Program-made: the position numbers and the translations under genes
From: Caulobacterales bacterium
Lineage (GTDB): Bacteria > Pseudomonadota > Alphaproteobacteria > Caulobacterales > Aquidulcibacteraceae
Direction of reading: 5' to 3'
Assembly: GCA_017303355.1 (NCBI GenBank)
Contig: JAFLCU010000001.1
Location: 1-64,000, forward strand
DNA: 64,000 nt
Shown: piece after piece, positions 16,059 to 25,582 of the stretch
How positions within the stretch are numbered: the stretch's first letter is position 1
How the letters are laid out: each line of letters starts with the position of its first letter
The notes under the pieces: generated by a model
What the model was told of the DNA's origin: nothing
The model's database searches: none
The model's input: only the letters and a program-made list of their open reading frames with translations

Positions 16059-17921
16059 CTATGGAGCTCCATCCGATGGAAGCTCGGCCGACAGCGCATC
16101 CGGTGGTAGCTCCGGCGTCGGTCTAAGCCATGCGCCCAAAAGCAACAACGAATGGATTACCCAGAGCAAGATTCCAGCGTTGATACTCTCGATCGAGGCA
16201 AGACCGTGCGCCAATTCATTTCTAAGATTGTTGCCGCGCGGGTCAGCATACAGCGCGCGAAAATGAAGGACGATGTCGGGTCCGTGCTCACCTAACGCGG
16301 CGGCTTTGTTCTCGGTCAACATGTCGCCAAACGTCGTCACCATTCGAGCCTGCTTCATTTGTGGGTGCGGCTTAGTGGTGGGTCGACCACCTCGCCCCAA
16401 CAGCGTCCGAAAGCCCGCCTCAACCTGCGGGACCAACACATGGGCCGCCATGATGTAGTCATTTCGGAGCCACGCCGAAATGCCTTCCGATAACAATCGA
16501 CCATCGCCAAAGAGCTTCGTGCTATTAACGAAATCAACAAAATCGGTCGCAATCAACGAGTGGCGTTTAATGGCTGCATCAATTGCCCAGCTAAGAAAAA
16601 CCGTGCTGAAACCCAAACTATCACTGGCCCCGTCAATAAGCCGGCCAATCGGATCGTCATCTATTGATCCAATGCTGGCGACAACGCGATCGCCTCTCAA
16701 CTTGGTACGACCTATCATCGCTTGAAGTGGCGACGAACTCGCTGACTCCCTCAACTCGTCTTCGACACTTTTTCGGCTCAGCAAGAATTCGCCGGCTATC
16801 CTTCGGAAGGTTTCCGCTGGCGAATCCACAACTATCTGCGCGAGAAATTTCTCGACCTCATCTGCGGGGATTTCTACGCGATGTTCATGCCTCGTCATCT
16901 GCGCGATCGAAGCAACATTCGCCTTCTCGATGAGACCAAGGATACGATGAGCCTCCGCATGCTCCCCGACTGCTGTGTAAGCGTCCATGCTCGTCTGCAA
17001 CACAACTGACGCCAGCATAGGATCGGCCAGGCCGCCAAAATGTTCGAACGCTCGAGCGATCGAGAGGTTCATGCGTCGAATATCTGCGTCTCTCCCGACG
17101 CTCCGATAGTGCGGGATGAGTTTATCCGCGACGCTCTCAACTGCATGCGGATCAAACTTTGTAGCATCGGAAGTATCCGAGACACGCACCAAGATCGCTT
17201 CGAAGTCCGCGATCAGTGTGCTCCTTTCACTTTCGGTTAGACCTGATTTTGGCTGCTCCTCAAGCGCATCAAAAACAGCCCACCACATCTTGTGATCTGC
17301 GACCGATCTCCTATGCAACAAAAGCAAAACAGCGCGCGCAGATTCTAATCTCGGCTTGTCATCAATCTGGATCGCCAAGGCCAGCGCACGCTTTGCGTCC
17401 GGAACCGCATAGTACAGATCGCGACCGTCCTGACCGGCCAAAGCCACGTAAGCATCGATTGCACGTCGCGCGAAATCAACGTGGCGTCGCTCATTGGCGA
17501 TCAGCTTCGAAAGGTCCCAAACTAGGTCGTTGTAGCGAGCGGCCAACACCGGCGCGCGTGCAGTTTGCGCGCGGTTTTTCCAATGCTGCAATATGCCGGC
17601 ATCCGCTTGGCGCGCGTCTGGAGCGTAAACAATCTGCCCATCATCGCGCCGCCACGATCCCATCGGTCCAAAGTACGTGTCCCACGGCTTTTCATTGTGT
17701 TCGTCTCCCGCCGCCAAAGCGAAAGCGAGAACCTCGGACCACGCACCCTGATTTTGCGCGGGCGTTGGTTGTTGGAGCTTGGCTCGCTCCGCGTTCAATG
17801 CGCTCGACACGTCGAAGCACGTGAAAACATCCGTCCGCTTATCGAAAGCCCCAATAACGGCGTCGATGCTGGCGGGAACGGCTAGCTCTGCAACAACGGG
17901 ACTCAGCGGCGATTCGCTCAT
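16059..17921 (-). CDS. Large helical protein with C-terminal HEPN-like RNELAH motif (DUF4209-like)
   Basis: A 620-residue soluble protein, almost wholly alpha-helical by composition, without a signal peptide. Near the C-terminus NNLRNELAHGLASI contains Rx4H (Arg567, His572), the catalytic signature of HEPN ribonucleases and the conserved end of DUF4209-type proteins. The upstream part resembles superhelical repeat scaffolds. The coding sequence is visibly less GC-rich than its neighbours and uses more AT-ending codons, a sign of transfer. It stands alone. A defence or RNA-cleavage role is inferred from the motif only. Confidence 0.65.
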   Translation of the reverse strand: MSESPLSPVVAELAVPASIDAVIGAFDKRTDVFTCFDVSSALNAERAKLQQPTPAQNQGAWSEVLAFALAAGDEHNEKPWDTYFGPMGSWRRDDGQIVYAPDARQADAGILQHWKNRAQTARAPVLAARYNDLVWDLSKLIANERRHVDFARRAIDAYVALAGQDGRDLYYAVPDAKRALALAIQIDDKPRLESARAVLLLLHRRSVADHKMWWAVFDALEEQPKSGLTESERSTLIADFEAILVRVSDTSDATKFDPHAVESVADKLIPHYRSVGRDADIRRMNLSIARAFEHFGGLADPMLASVVLQTSMDAYTAVGEHAEAHRILGLIEKANVASIAQMTRHEHRVEIPADEVEKFLAQIVVDSPAETFRRIAGEFLLSRKSVEDELRESASSSPLQAMIGRTKLRGDRVVASIGSIDDDPIGRLIDGASDSLGFSTVFLSWAIDAAIKRHSLIATDFVDFVNSTKLFGDGRLLSEGISAWLRNDYIMAAHVLVPQVEAGFRTLLGRGGRPTTKPHPQMKQARMVTTFGDMLTENKAAALGEHGPDIVLHFRALYADPRGNNLRNELAHGLASIESINAGILLWVIHSLLLLGAWLRPTPELPPDALSAELPSDGAP

Positions 17922-17943
17922 GAAATGAGTTTAACACAGCGCC

Positions 17944-18525
17944 TCAGCCCACCCCCAACTCAAACCACACGCCCCCGCTCCAAACCCCAAGCTTCCCGTC
18001 ACGCGTCTCAGCCCAATCCACCAATTCATAAAACGGCGCGCGCAGGACGCGGGCTTCTAGCCTTCCGCGCACCAACACGTACGGCCTTGGCTCATCCTCG
18101 CCGCGCGTCGCCACGCGAAGCGGATTGTCCGGCCCGGCTTGCACGACGTCGCCTACATTGGTGGTGAACACGATGGTTTGATCGCGGCCTTCTCCAACCC
18201 GATCCACGCGGATGGCGACGAAGGGCGCGTCCTCGACCTTAACCACGATTTTTTCGACAGGCGTGACGAGGTAGGTTTGGCCGTCTTCGTCCTTGCGCAA
18301 GATCGAGGCGAAAAGCTTCACCAAGGCTTCGCGCGTGATGCGCGTTCCCTCGTGCTTCCACATTCCATCCGCCAAGATTTCCATGCCGATATCCCCGCAA
18401 TGGGCGGGGTTCCATTTGTCGACGGGAGGCAGGCCCCGATTTGGTGAATCCCCGCGAGCGCCAGCTTCACGCTTGAGGCTCGCGAGCAATTGCTCCAGGG
18501 ACAGGCTAGATTCCGGTGTCGTCAT
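17944..18525 (-). CDS. DUF1285 family protein
   Basis: A 193-residue cytosolic protein. After a polar N-terminus it shows PPVDKWNPAHCGDIGMEILA, DGMWKHEGTRITREALVKLF and YLVTPVEKIVVKVEDAPFVA, the signature blocks of DUF1285. No enzymatic role is established for the family. The start at 18525 (MTTPESSL) is used; the open frame to 19194 is antisense to moxR. It is divergent from moxR with 33 bases between them. Confidence 0.85.
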   Translation of the reverse strand: MTTPESSLSLEQLLASLKREAGARGDSPNRGLPPVDKWNPAHCGDIGMEILADGMWKHEGTRITREALVKLFASILRKDEDGQTYLVTPVEKIVVKVEDAPFVAIRVDRVGEGRDQTIVFTTNVGDVVQAGPDNPLRVATRGEDEPRPYVLVRGRLEARVLRAPFYELVDWAETRDGKLGVWSGGVWFELGVG

Positions 18526-18558
18526 AATTCGGCCAGCATACAAGCGAGCTTCGCCTTC

Positions 18559-19554
18559 ATGAGCAATCAGGACAATCCCCAAGCGCTGGTCGCCGAAGCC
18601 GAAGCGGCGGGCGAAGCGCTGGCGCAGGTGCGCGCCGAGATCGGCAAGGCCGTGTTCGGGCAAGAGCGCGTCATCGAACTGACGCTCGCGGCAATTCTGG
18701 CGGGCGGCCACGTGCTGCTGGTGGGCGCGCCGGGCTTGGCCAAGACGCGGCTGGTGGAAGCGACGGCGCGCGTGCTCGGGCTCGATTGGGCGCGCGTGCA
18801 ATTCACGCCGGATTTGATGCCGGCCGATATTCTGGGTTCCGAGGTGCTCGATCAGGACGAAACCGGCCGGCGCCATTTCCGCTTCGTAAAGGGCCCGATC
18901 TTCACGCAATTGCTGATGGCCGACGAAATCAACCGCGCCAGCCCGCGCACGCAATCGGCGCTGCTGCAGGCAATGCAGGAGCATCATGTCACGGTCGCTG
19001 GCGTCGCGCACGACGTGCCGCGCCCGTTCCATGTGCTGGCAACGCAAAACCCGATCGAACACGAAGGCGCCTATCCGCTGCCCGAAGCGCAGCTCGATCG
19101 CTTCTTGCTGCAAGTCGATGTGCCGTATCCGGACGCGGAGATCGAACGGAAGATTTTGGTCGAGACGACGGGCCTCGCCGATGCGCAGCCGCAAACCATC
19201 CTCAACGCGGACTCGTTAATGCGCCTGCAGCGTTTGGTGCGCACGATGCCGGTGGGCGAAAAAGTGCTCGCTTCCATTCTCGAGCTGGTGCGTTCGGCGC
19301 GGCCGGGTTCAAGCCACGATCCGCGCGTGAACCAGCATGTCGCCTGGGGCCCTGGCCCACGCGCTGGTCAGGCTCTGATGCTTGCGGTGCGCGCGCGCGC
19401 GTTGTTGCGCGGGCGCTTGGCCCCGGCGGTGGATGATGTGGCCGCACTCGCGCGCCCGGCCTTGGTGCACCGCATGCAGCTCAGCTTCGGCGCGCGCGCG
19501 GAGGGCTTGGATATAGATTCACTGGTGGACGATTTGGCGGAGAAGGCGGCGTGA
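18559..19554 (+). CDS. MoxR-family AAA+ ATPase
   Basis: A 331-residue AAA+ chaperone. Walker A is GAPGLAKT (about residues 56-63), Walker B is LLMADEIN (about 118-125), and ATQNPIEHEGAYPLPEAQLD carries sensor 1 and the MoxR signature. MoxR proteins mature or insert partner proteins, commonly with a DUF58 and von Willebrand-type proteins encoded next to them, as here. It leads a four-gene row (moxR, DUF58, two large membrane proteins). The 104 bases between it and the DUF58 gene consist mostly of an inserted palindrome. Confidence 0.93.
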   Translation: MSNQDNPQALVAEAEAAGEALAQVRAEIGKAVFGQERVIELTLAAILAGGHVLLVGAPGLAKTRLVEATARVLGLDWARVQFTPDLMPADILGSEVLDQDETGRRHFRFVKGPIFTQLLMADEINRASPRTQSALLQAMQEHHVTVAGVAHDVPRPFHVLATQNPIEHEGAYPLPEAQLDRFLLQVDVPYPDAEIERKILVETTGLADAQPQTILNADSLMRLQRLVRTMPVGEKVLASILELVRSARPGSSHDPRVNQHVAWGPGPRAGQALMLAVRARALLRGRLAPAVDDVAALARPALVHRMQLSFGARAEGLDIDSLVDDLAEKAA

Positions 19555-19564
19555 TCGCCACTTT

Positions 19565-19652
19565 GGACCGCCGGCTTCCAGCCGGCATACGGTGCTCGAC
19601 AATGCAACGACCCATGCAAGTTGAAAAAGGGCCGGCTGGAAGCCGGCGGTCC
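19565..19652. repeat. Palindromic element A, perfect 22-bp inverted repeat
   Basis: The left arm 19565-19586 begins GGACCGCCGGCTTCC and the right arm 19631-19652 is its exact reverse complement, with a 44-base spacer. The arms are identical to those of the element inside the E2 gene (58604-58688). The spacers also share a related stretch (CAACGACCC) in opposite orientation. The element fills the moxR-DUF58 gap and ends five bases before the TTG start of the DUF58 gene. Confidence 0.85.
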
Positions 19653-19657
19653 AACGC

Positions 19658-20497
19658 TTGAACGATCGCGCGCGCCTTGATGCGCTGGCTTTGGCTGGCG
19701 ATTTGCCGGGCGTTTTGCTCGATGCGAAGCGGCTGGCGGCGAGCGCGCCGGGCGTGCACGGGCGTCGCCGCGCCGGCCAAGGCGAAGCGTTTTGGCAATA
19801 TCGCGATCACCGCGCCGAGGATGGCGCGCGCTTGGTCGATTGGCGCCGCTCGGCGCGCGGCGATCGTTTCTTCGTGCGCGAGCAGGAGCGCGAAGCCGCG
19901 CAAACCGCGTGGTTCTGGATTGATCCGGACGCGGGCTTCAATTGGTCAAGCGATGCGAGCCGGCCAAGCAAGCTGCATCGCGCGCGTACGATTGCGCTGG
20001 CGCTGGCCATTCTGCTTTCGCGCGGCGGCGAACGTGTGGGCGCGCTTGGTAACGCGCCACGTGCGGGCGCGCGGGCGGTTGATCGGCTCGCCATCGATTT
20101 GCTGACGCCCGTGAAGGATGTCGAGGCGCCGAGCAATTCTTGTGTGATCTTCCTCAGCGATTTCTATGCGCGGGTGGAAACATGGCGCGCGCATCTGCAC
20201 GCTTGCGCGCAATCGGGCGCCAGTGGCGCGCTGGTGATGATCGCCGATCCGGCGGAAGAAGATTTCCCGTTCGAGGGCCGCACGCTGTTTCACGCGCCGG
20301 GCGGGCGTGGCGAGGTTCTGATCGGCCGCGCGGAAACAGCGCAAGCGGCATACGCAGAACGCCTCGCTACGCATCGCCGCGCGATCCGTGAGCTTGGCGC
20401 GGAATTTCGCTTTCCAGCCGTGTTGCATCGCACTGATCATGGCGCGTCGCCCGCACTCGCCATGCTGATCGCGCTCATCTCAGAGCGTTTCGGGTGA
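19658..20497 (+). CDS. DUF58 domain protein
   Basis: A 279-residue protein. HGRRRAGQGEAFWQYRDHR and DWRRSARGDRFFVREQE are the DUF58 core. The C-terminal half has a von Willebrand-like alternation of strands and helices (SCVIFLSDFYARVETW). DUF58 proteins act with MoxR ATPases. The TTG at 19658 is the only available start that keeps the core; it lies just beyond a palindromic repeat, so the native start region may have been altered by insertion. The next gene overlaps its stop by four bases (GTGA). Confidence 0.88.
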   Translation: MNDRARLDALALAGDLPGVLLDAKRLAASAPGVHGRRRAGQGEAFWQYRDHRAEDGARLVDWRRSARGDRFFVREQEREAAQTAWFWIDPDAGFNWSSDASRPSKLHRARTIALALAILLSRGGERVGALGNAPRAGARAVDRLAIDLLTPVKDVEAPSNSCVIFLSDFYARVETWRAHLHACAQSGASGALVMIADPAEEDFPFEGRTLFHAPGGRGEVLIGRAETAQAAYAERLATHRRAIRELGAEFRFPAVLHRTDHGASPALAMLIALISERFG

Positions 20498-23142
20498 CGT
20501 TCGGGCCATTTCTCTTCGCGGCGCCTGGCGCGTTGTTTGCGCTGCTCGCGCTGCCGGCGCTGTGGTGGCTGATGCGCGCGACGCCGCCGCCCCCGCAGCG
20601 CACGGCGTTTCCGCCGACGCGTTTGCTGGAAGGATTGCGCACGGAAGATCAGAGCAAGGAACGGGCGCCGTGGTGGCTGGTGCTGTTTCGCGTATTGGCG
20701 GCGGCGCTGCTTATTCTGGCGTTCGCGCGGCCCAGCTTGGCGCCAAACGCCGCGGCCCAAGCGCAAGGCGGCCGCACGCTGCTGGTGATCGATGATGGCT
20801 GGACCTCCGCGCCGTTTTGGAGCGACACGCGCGCAGCGGCCCTCGCCGCGATCAACCAAGCGGAGCGCGCCAATGCGCCGGTGTTCTTGCTGCTCACCGC
20901 GCCAAACGTGCCGGCGCGCGATCCGGGCGAGGCGCTCACGGCGGCGGATGCGAAATCGCGCATCGGCCGGCTGGAGCCACGCCCGTGGCGGCCCAATCGC
21001 GCGGATGCGGCCGAGCGGCTTGCGCGCACGCAGGGCAATTTCGATCGTATCGTTTGGATCAGCGATGGTTTGAACGATGATGGAGCCGCCGCTCTGATTG
21101 CGGAATTGCAGCGGCGCGGGCCTCTAATTGTGCATGCGCCCGCCCTTCCCGCGCGCGCCATCATCGCCGCCAGCGTCACGCCACAGGGCGTCACGGCGGA
21201 GTTGCGGCGCGCGCCAAATGGATCAGCGGTCGCGGCGATCGCGGCGGAGACAGCGGAGGGACGTTCGCTGGGCGCGGCGGAGGTGAGTTTTCGGGGCGAT
21301 GCGCTCACGGCGTCGGCGCGGATCGAGCTGCCGCCGGAGATCGCGGCGCGCGCTGCGCGCGTGCGCATCGTCGGCGAGCAAGGGGCGGGCGCGGTGCATC
21401 TGCTGCCGGCGGGCGCGGGCCGGCCCTTCGTTGGCCTGATCGATCAGGGCGGCGGCGGTGAATCGCTCAATTCGGAAATCTTCTATGTCGAACGCGCGCT
21501 ACAGCCGTTCGCGAGCTTGCGGCGTGGCGGCGTCAGCGAATTGATCGGCGCGCGCGCGCAAGCACTGATCCTGCCGGATTCAAGCCCGATTGGCCCCCCG
21601 GATCGCGCCGCGATCGAACGCTGGCTGGAGAATGGCGGCTTGCTGATCCGCTTCGCGGGCCCGCGCCTCGCCGATGAGAGCGACGATCTTACGCCGGTGC
21701 GTTTGCGCCCAGGATCGCGCACGCTCGGCGGCGCGCTGGCTTGGGAAACGCCATTGGGCGTCGCGCCCTTCCTGGATAACTCGCCTTATGCGGGCGTTGC
21801 GCCGCCAAGCGATGTCAGCGTGCGCCGGCAAGTGTTGGCTGAGCCGGCGTCGCTTGAGGAAGCGCGCGTGTGGGCGCGGCTGACGGACAATTCCCCGCTC
21901 GTCACCGCACAGCCGCGCGGGCGCGGGCTGATTGTTCTTTTTCATGTGAGCGCGGGGCCGGATTGGTCCGATCTGCCACTCTCGGGATTGTTCGTGGAAA
22001 CGCTGCGGCGCACGCTGGCGTTCGCGGCGCGCGCCGATGGCGCGGGCGAGCGCGAGATCACGGGCGGGCCGTTTCTGGCGCAACGTGTGCTCGATGGTTT
22101 CGGCGCGCTTGCGCCCGCCTCGCCCGACATCGCGCCGATTGCGCCGGAAGCGTTCGCGCTCGCGCAGCCTTCGCCGGTCACGCCGCCGGGGCTTTACGAA
22201 CGCGCCGGCGTGAGCGCTGCGATCGATGCAGCGCGGCCGGATGAATCGTTGTCGGCACTGACATTGCCCGCGAACGTGGAACGCGCTGGGCTTGGCGCGC
22301 GGATTGAGCGGCCGCTGGCGGGGTGGTTGTTTGGCGCGGCGGCGTTATTGCTGGCGCTCGATCTCTTCGTGGCGCTTTTTCTGATTGGCCGCCTGCCGCG
22401 TTTCGCGCACGCGGCCGCAGGCGCAGCGCTAGCGTTTCTTGTGTTTGGCGGCGACGCGCATGCGCAAAGCGCCGATCCGACACAGACCATTCGTCTGGCG
22501 TATGTACGCACGGGCGATGCACGGCTTGACCGCACATCGGAAGCGGGCTTGCGCGCACTTTCGGATTTGCTGACGGAGCGCACCTCAGTTGAGCCCGGGC
22601 CGCCAGTGAGCGTCGATCTCGCGCGCGATGATCTCTCGGCTTATTCGTTTCTCTATTGGCCCGCCCCTGCCGCGCCGCGCCGCTTGAGCGATACAGCGCT
22701 CGCCAATGTCGATCGCTATCTGGCGATCGGCGGGCTGTTGCTGGTCGATACGCGCAACGCCAGTGCCGGCGGCCGCGACCGCCCGGCCGCGACGATGCTC
22801 GCGGGCGTCGATGTGCCGCCGCTTGAGCAAGTGACGACCGATCACGTGCTGGCGCGCTCCTTCTATCTGATGCGCTCGTTTCCCGGCCGCACGCAATCCA
22901 CACAACTTTGGGCGGAAACGCCGGCTGCCGCGGCCGCGCGTGATGGCGTGGCTTCGATCTTCATCGGCGACGGCGATTGGGCCGCGGCGTGGGCCGGCCA
23001 AGTGGATGGCGGCGCGCGCCAGCGTGAATTGGCGCTGCGCTTCGGCGTGAATCTCGTGATGGTGGCGCTCACCGGCAATTACAAAGCGGACCAGGTGCAC
23101 GTGCCGGCGCTGCTTGAGCGCATGGGCGAAGGCCGGCGATGA
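20494..23142 (+). CDS. BatA N-terminal and DUF4159 membrane protein
   Basis: An 882-residue membrane protein. Residues 1-90 form the BatA/aerotolerance N-terminal domain with two helices (FGPFLFAAPGALFALLALPA and WLVLFRVLAAALLILAFARP). A long extracytoplasmic region with von Willebrand-like strands follows (TLLVIDDGWTSAPFW). A third helix pair lies near 605-660 (AALLLALDLFVALFLIGRL). The C-terminal 215 residues are DUF4159 (IRLAYVRTGDARLDRTSEAG and GGLLLVDTRNA). The GTG start overlaps the DUF58 stop. Such proteins act with MoxR/DUF58 in envelope maintenance; the precise function is unknown. Confidence 0.87.
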   Translation: MTFGPFLFAAPGALFALLALPALWWLMRATPPPPQRTAFPPTRLLEGLRTEDQSKERAPWWLVLFRVLAAALLILAFARPSLAPNAAAQAQGGRTLLVIDDGWTSAPFWSDTRAAALAAINQAERANAPVFLLLTAPNVPARDPGEALTAADAKSRIGRLEPRPWRPNRADAAERLARTQGNFDRIVWISDGLNDDGAAALIAELQRRGPLIVHAPALPARAIIAASVTPQGVTAELRRAPNGSAVAAIAAETAEGRSLGAAEVSFRGDALTASARIELPPEIAARAARVRIVGEQGAGAVHLLPAGAGRPFVGLIDQGGGGESLNSEIFYVERALQPFASLRRGGVSELIGARAQALILPDSSPIGPPDRAAIERWLENGGLLIRFAGPRLADESDDLTPVRLRPGSRTLGGALAWETPLGVAPFLDNSPYAGVAPPSDVSVRRQVLAEPASLEEARVWARLTDNSPLVTAQPRGRGLIVLFHVSAGPDWSDLPLSGLFVETLRRTLAFAARADGAGEREITGGPFLAQRVLDGFGALAPASPDIAPIAPEAFALAQPSPVTPPGLYERAGVSAAIDAARPDESLSALTLPANVERAGLGARIERPLAGWLFGAAALLLALDLFVALFLIGRLPRFAHAAAGAALAFLVFGGDAHAQSADPTQTIRLAYVRTGDARLDRTSEAGLRALSDLLTERTSVEPGPPVSVDLARDDLSAYSFLYWPAPAAPRRLSDTALANVDRYLAIGGLLLVDTRNASAGGRDRPAATMLAGVDVPPLEQVTTDHVLARSFYLMRSFPGRTQSTQLWAETPAAAAARDGVASIFIGDGDWAAAWAGQVDGGARQRELALRFGVNLVMVALTGNYKADQVHVPALLERMGEGRR

Positions 23143-25181
23143 TCGCGGGCGCGCGCATCGGCTTCGATCCGGCCTTGCCGACGGGCGCAATGATCGCGCT
23201 TGGCGCGCTCGTGCTCATTTCGCTTGGCGTTTATGTCTGGCGTGGCGGCGGCGCGCCTATGCTGCGCTTCGTCGGCTTGGCGTTCGTGTTCTTGGGACTG
23301 ACGCAACCGCAATGGGTCCGCGAAACACGTGAGCCGGCCAATGACGTGGCGCTGATCGTTGTCGACCAAAGCGAGAGCTTGGCGTTAGCCGGACGGCGTG
23401 ACGCAGCGCGTGCGGCGGGCGACGCGATGGCCGAGCGTTTGGCGCGAGAGAGCGGGCTGGAGGTGCGCGTGCGCGAAGCGCGCGGCGGGCCGGACGGCAC
23501 GATGATCACCTCCGTGATCTCGGATGCGTTGAGCGATGTCGCACCCGATCGCATCGGCGGCGTCATCGTCGTAACGGACGGGCAAGCGGCGGACGCGCCG
23601 GAAGAGCCGCGCCGTTTCGCCGAGCTTGGCCCAGCGCATATCCTGATCGTCGGTGATCCGGAGCGCGGCGACAGGCGCCTGGAACTGATCTCGGCGCCGA
23701 CATTCGGCATCGTCGATGAGCCAATGCGCATCACCGGGCGCGTGATCGATAGCGGCAACGGCCAAGTGCGGGTGCGCGTCAGCATCGATGGCCAACGCGT
23801 CACCGAGACGTTGGCGCGCGCCAATCAGGATTTCTCGATTGACGTGCGCTTGCCGCATCGCGGGCGCAACATGGTGGTCGTGGAGGCTGAGGAAGGCCCC
23901 CAGGAAATCACGCTCTCCAACAATCGCCAAGCGTTCGCGGCCAATGGGGTGCGCGATCGCTTGCGCGTGCTGCTGGTGACGGGCTCGCCTCACCCGGGTG
24001 CGCGCGTCTGGCGGAATTTGCTCAAATCGGATCCGGCGGTCGATCTCGTGCATTTCTCGATCCTGCGTCCGCCGGACAAGCAGGATTACACGCCGCTGCA
24101 CGAACTGGCGCTGATCCCCTTTCCAACGGAAGAATTGTTCGAGCGCAGGCTCGACGAATTTGATCTCATCATTTTCGATCGCGCGCCGCAGCGCGGCATT
24201 CTGCAGGCGTATTATTACGCCAACATCGCCCGGCGCGTCGAAAACGGCGGCGCGCTGCTAATTACGGCGGGCGAAAGCGAGGCCGGGCTCGACGGCCTCT
24301 ATCGCACGGCGCTCGCCGGCATCCTGCCGTCGCAGCCTACGGGCAATGTGATCACGCGCGCCTATCGCCCCAGCCCGACAGCGACCGGCGAACGCCATCC
24401 GGTGGTGCGCGGCCTGCCCGCGCCAGAGCGCTGGGGGCGGTGGACGCAGCAGGTCGGCGCGCGCGCGACGAGCGGGCAAACCGTGCTCTCCGGCGCCGAC
24501 GGCCAGCCGCTCTTGGTGCTGGATCGCGCCGGGCGTGGACGCGTGGCGCAGCTTTGGACGGATCAGCCTTGGCTTTGGGCGCGCGGCTATGATGGCGGCG
24601 GCCCGCACGGCGAATTGCTGCGCCGCCTGGCGCATTGGCTGATGCAGGAGCCAGAGCTGGAAGATGAGAGCCTCAGCATCGACGCGGGCGCGCGCGGACT
24701 TGATATCGAACGTTCGACGCTGGGCGCAGCACCGGGCGCGGTCGAGATCATCGCGCCCTCCGGCCAACGCAGCAGCGTTGATCTGGGCGAGAGCGCGCCG
24801 GGGCTTTGGCGCGGCGAGGCGCCGGCGACCGAACAAGGCTTGTATGAAGCGCGCAGCGGCGAGCTTCGCGCGTTTGCCGCAATTGGTCCGCTCAATCCGC
24901 GCGAAGCGGCAGCACTCGCGGCAAACCCGGACATTCTCGCGCCGTTTGCTGAAGCGACTGGCGGCGGCGTGATGCTCACCGGCGAAGACGGCGCGCGCTT
25001 GCCAGAGGTACGCCGCATCGAACGCGGCGCGCGCGCCAATGGCGGCGATTGGATCGGCATCGAGCGCAATGGCGCTTACGTGGTGCGCGCCGCGACCGCC
25101 TCGCCGCTCGGCCCCGGCTGGTTGTGGGCGCTGATCGGCGCGGCGTTGCTGATGCTGGGCTGGCGGCGCGAAAGCCGCTAG
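23139..25181 (+). CDS. Large membrane protein of the MoxR cluster (glutamine amidotransferase-like fold)
   Basis: A 680-residue protein with two N-terminal helices, a von Willebrand-like segment (DVALIVVDQSESLALAGRRD, VIVVTDGQAAD) and a central class I amidotransferase-like region (LRVLLVTGSPHPGARVWRN, DLIIFDRAPQRGIL, GGALLITAGES). A C-terminal helix (LGPGWLWALIGAALLMLGW) ends it. It starts inside the stop of the DUF4159 gene (ATGA overlap), so all three are coupled. No catalytic Cys-His-Glu triad is evident, so an enzymatic role is doubtful. Its end overlaps convergent hemerythrin by four bases. Confidence 0.83.
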   Translation: MIAGARIGFDPALPTGAMIALGALVLISLGVYVWRGGGAPMLRFVGLAFVFLGLTQPQWVRETREPANDVALIVVDQSESLALAGRRDAARAAGDAMAERLARESGLEVRVREARGGPDGTMITSVISDALSDVAPDRIGGVIVVTDGQAADAPEEPRRFAELGPAHILIVGDPERGDRRLELISAPTFGIVDEPMRITGRVIDSGNGQVRVRVSIDGQRVTETLARANQDFSIDVRLPHRGRNMVVVEAEEGPQEITLSNNRQAFAANGVRDRLRVLLVTGSPHPGARVWRNLLKSDPAVDLVHFSILRPPDKQDYTPLHELALIPFPTEELFERRLDEFDLIIFDRAPQRGILQAYYYANIARRVENGGALLITAGESEAGLDGLYRTALAGILPSQPTGNVITRAYRPSPTATGERHPVVRGLPAPERWGRWTQQVGARATSGQTVLSGADGQPLLVLDRAGRGRVAQLWTDQPWLWARGYDGGGPHGELLRRLAHWLMQEPELEDESLSIDAGARGLDIERSTLGAAPGAVEIIAPSGQRSSVDLGESAPGLWRGEAPATEQGLYEARSGELRAFAAIGPLNPREAAALAANPDILAPFAEATGGGVMLTGEDGARLPEVRRIERGARANGGDWIGIERNGAYVVRAATASPLGPGWLWALIGAALLMLGWRRESR

Positions 25182-25582
25182 CGGCTCACGCCCACCGCGT
25201 GCGCGGCATATTTCGTATCGACGCCCTTGATGTGCGAGTTCAGCCAGAATTTCAGGAAATGAAAGAACTCGTCATTGGCCTCGCCGCCGGCTGAACGGAT
25301 TTGCCCGGCGAATTCGCCGTAGCGCGTCAGCAATTTGACGTGCAGCATCTTGTGGCCGTCGAAGCCCGGATAGCCGACGCGCTGCATGTACGCCTCTTCG
25401 TGCGCGAAATGCTCCGTGCAGGCCGCGCCGAGCTTGGCGACAAGCGCGTTGATGGATGCACCGTGCTTACCGGCGGTATGGGCGTCGTAGAGTTCATTCA
25501 TGATGTCGAGCAGATCGTGGTGCTCGTCGTTCATCGCGGCGACGCCGATATCCAGCGTCTTGTCCCATGGCATCAAAGGCAT
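25178..25582 (-). CDS. Bacteriohemerythrin
   Basis: A 134-residue oxygen-binding di-iron protein. The ligands are visible: INDEH-like AAMNDEHHDLLDIMNELYDA, CTEHFAHEEAYMQ, and GHKMLHVKLL with a final NSHIKGVD. Length and pattern match McHr-like bacteriohemerythrins, which store or sense O2. A textbook ribosome site (GGAGGAG) precedes ATG 25582; the frame extends to 25741 without support. The gene is single, followed convergently by the MoxR cluster. Confidence 0.93.
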   Translation of the reverse strand: MPLMPWDKTLDIGVAAMNDEHHDLLDIMNELYDAHTAGKHGASINALVAKLGAACTEHFAHEEAYMQRVGYPGFDGHKMLHVKLLTRYGEFAGQIRSAGGEANDEFFHFLKFWLNSHIKGVDTKYAAHAVGVSR

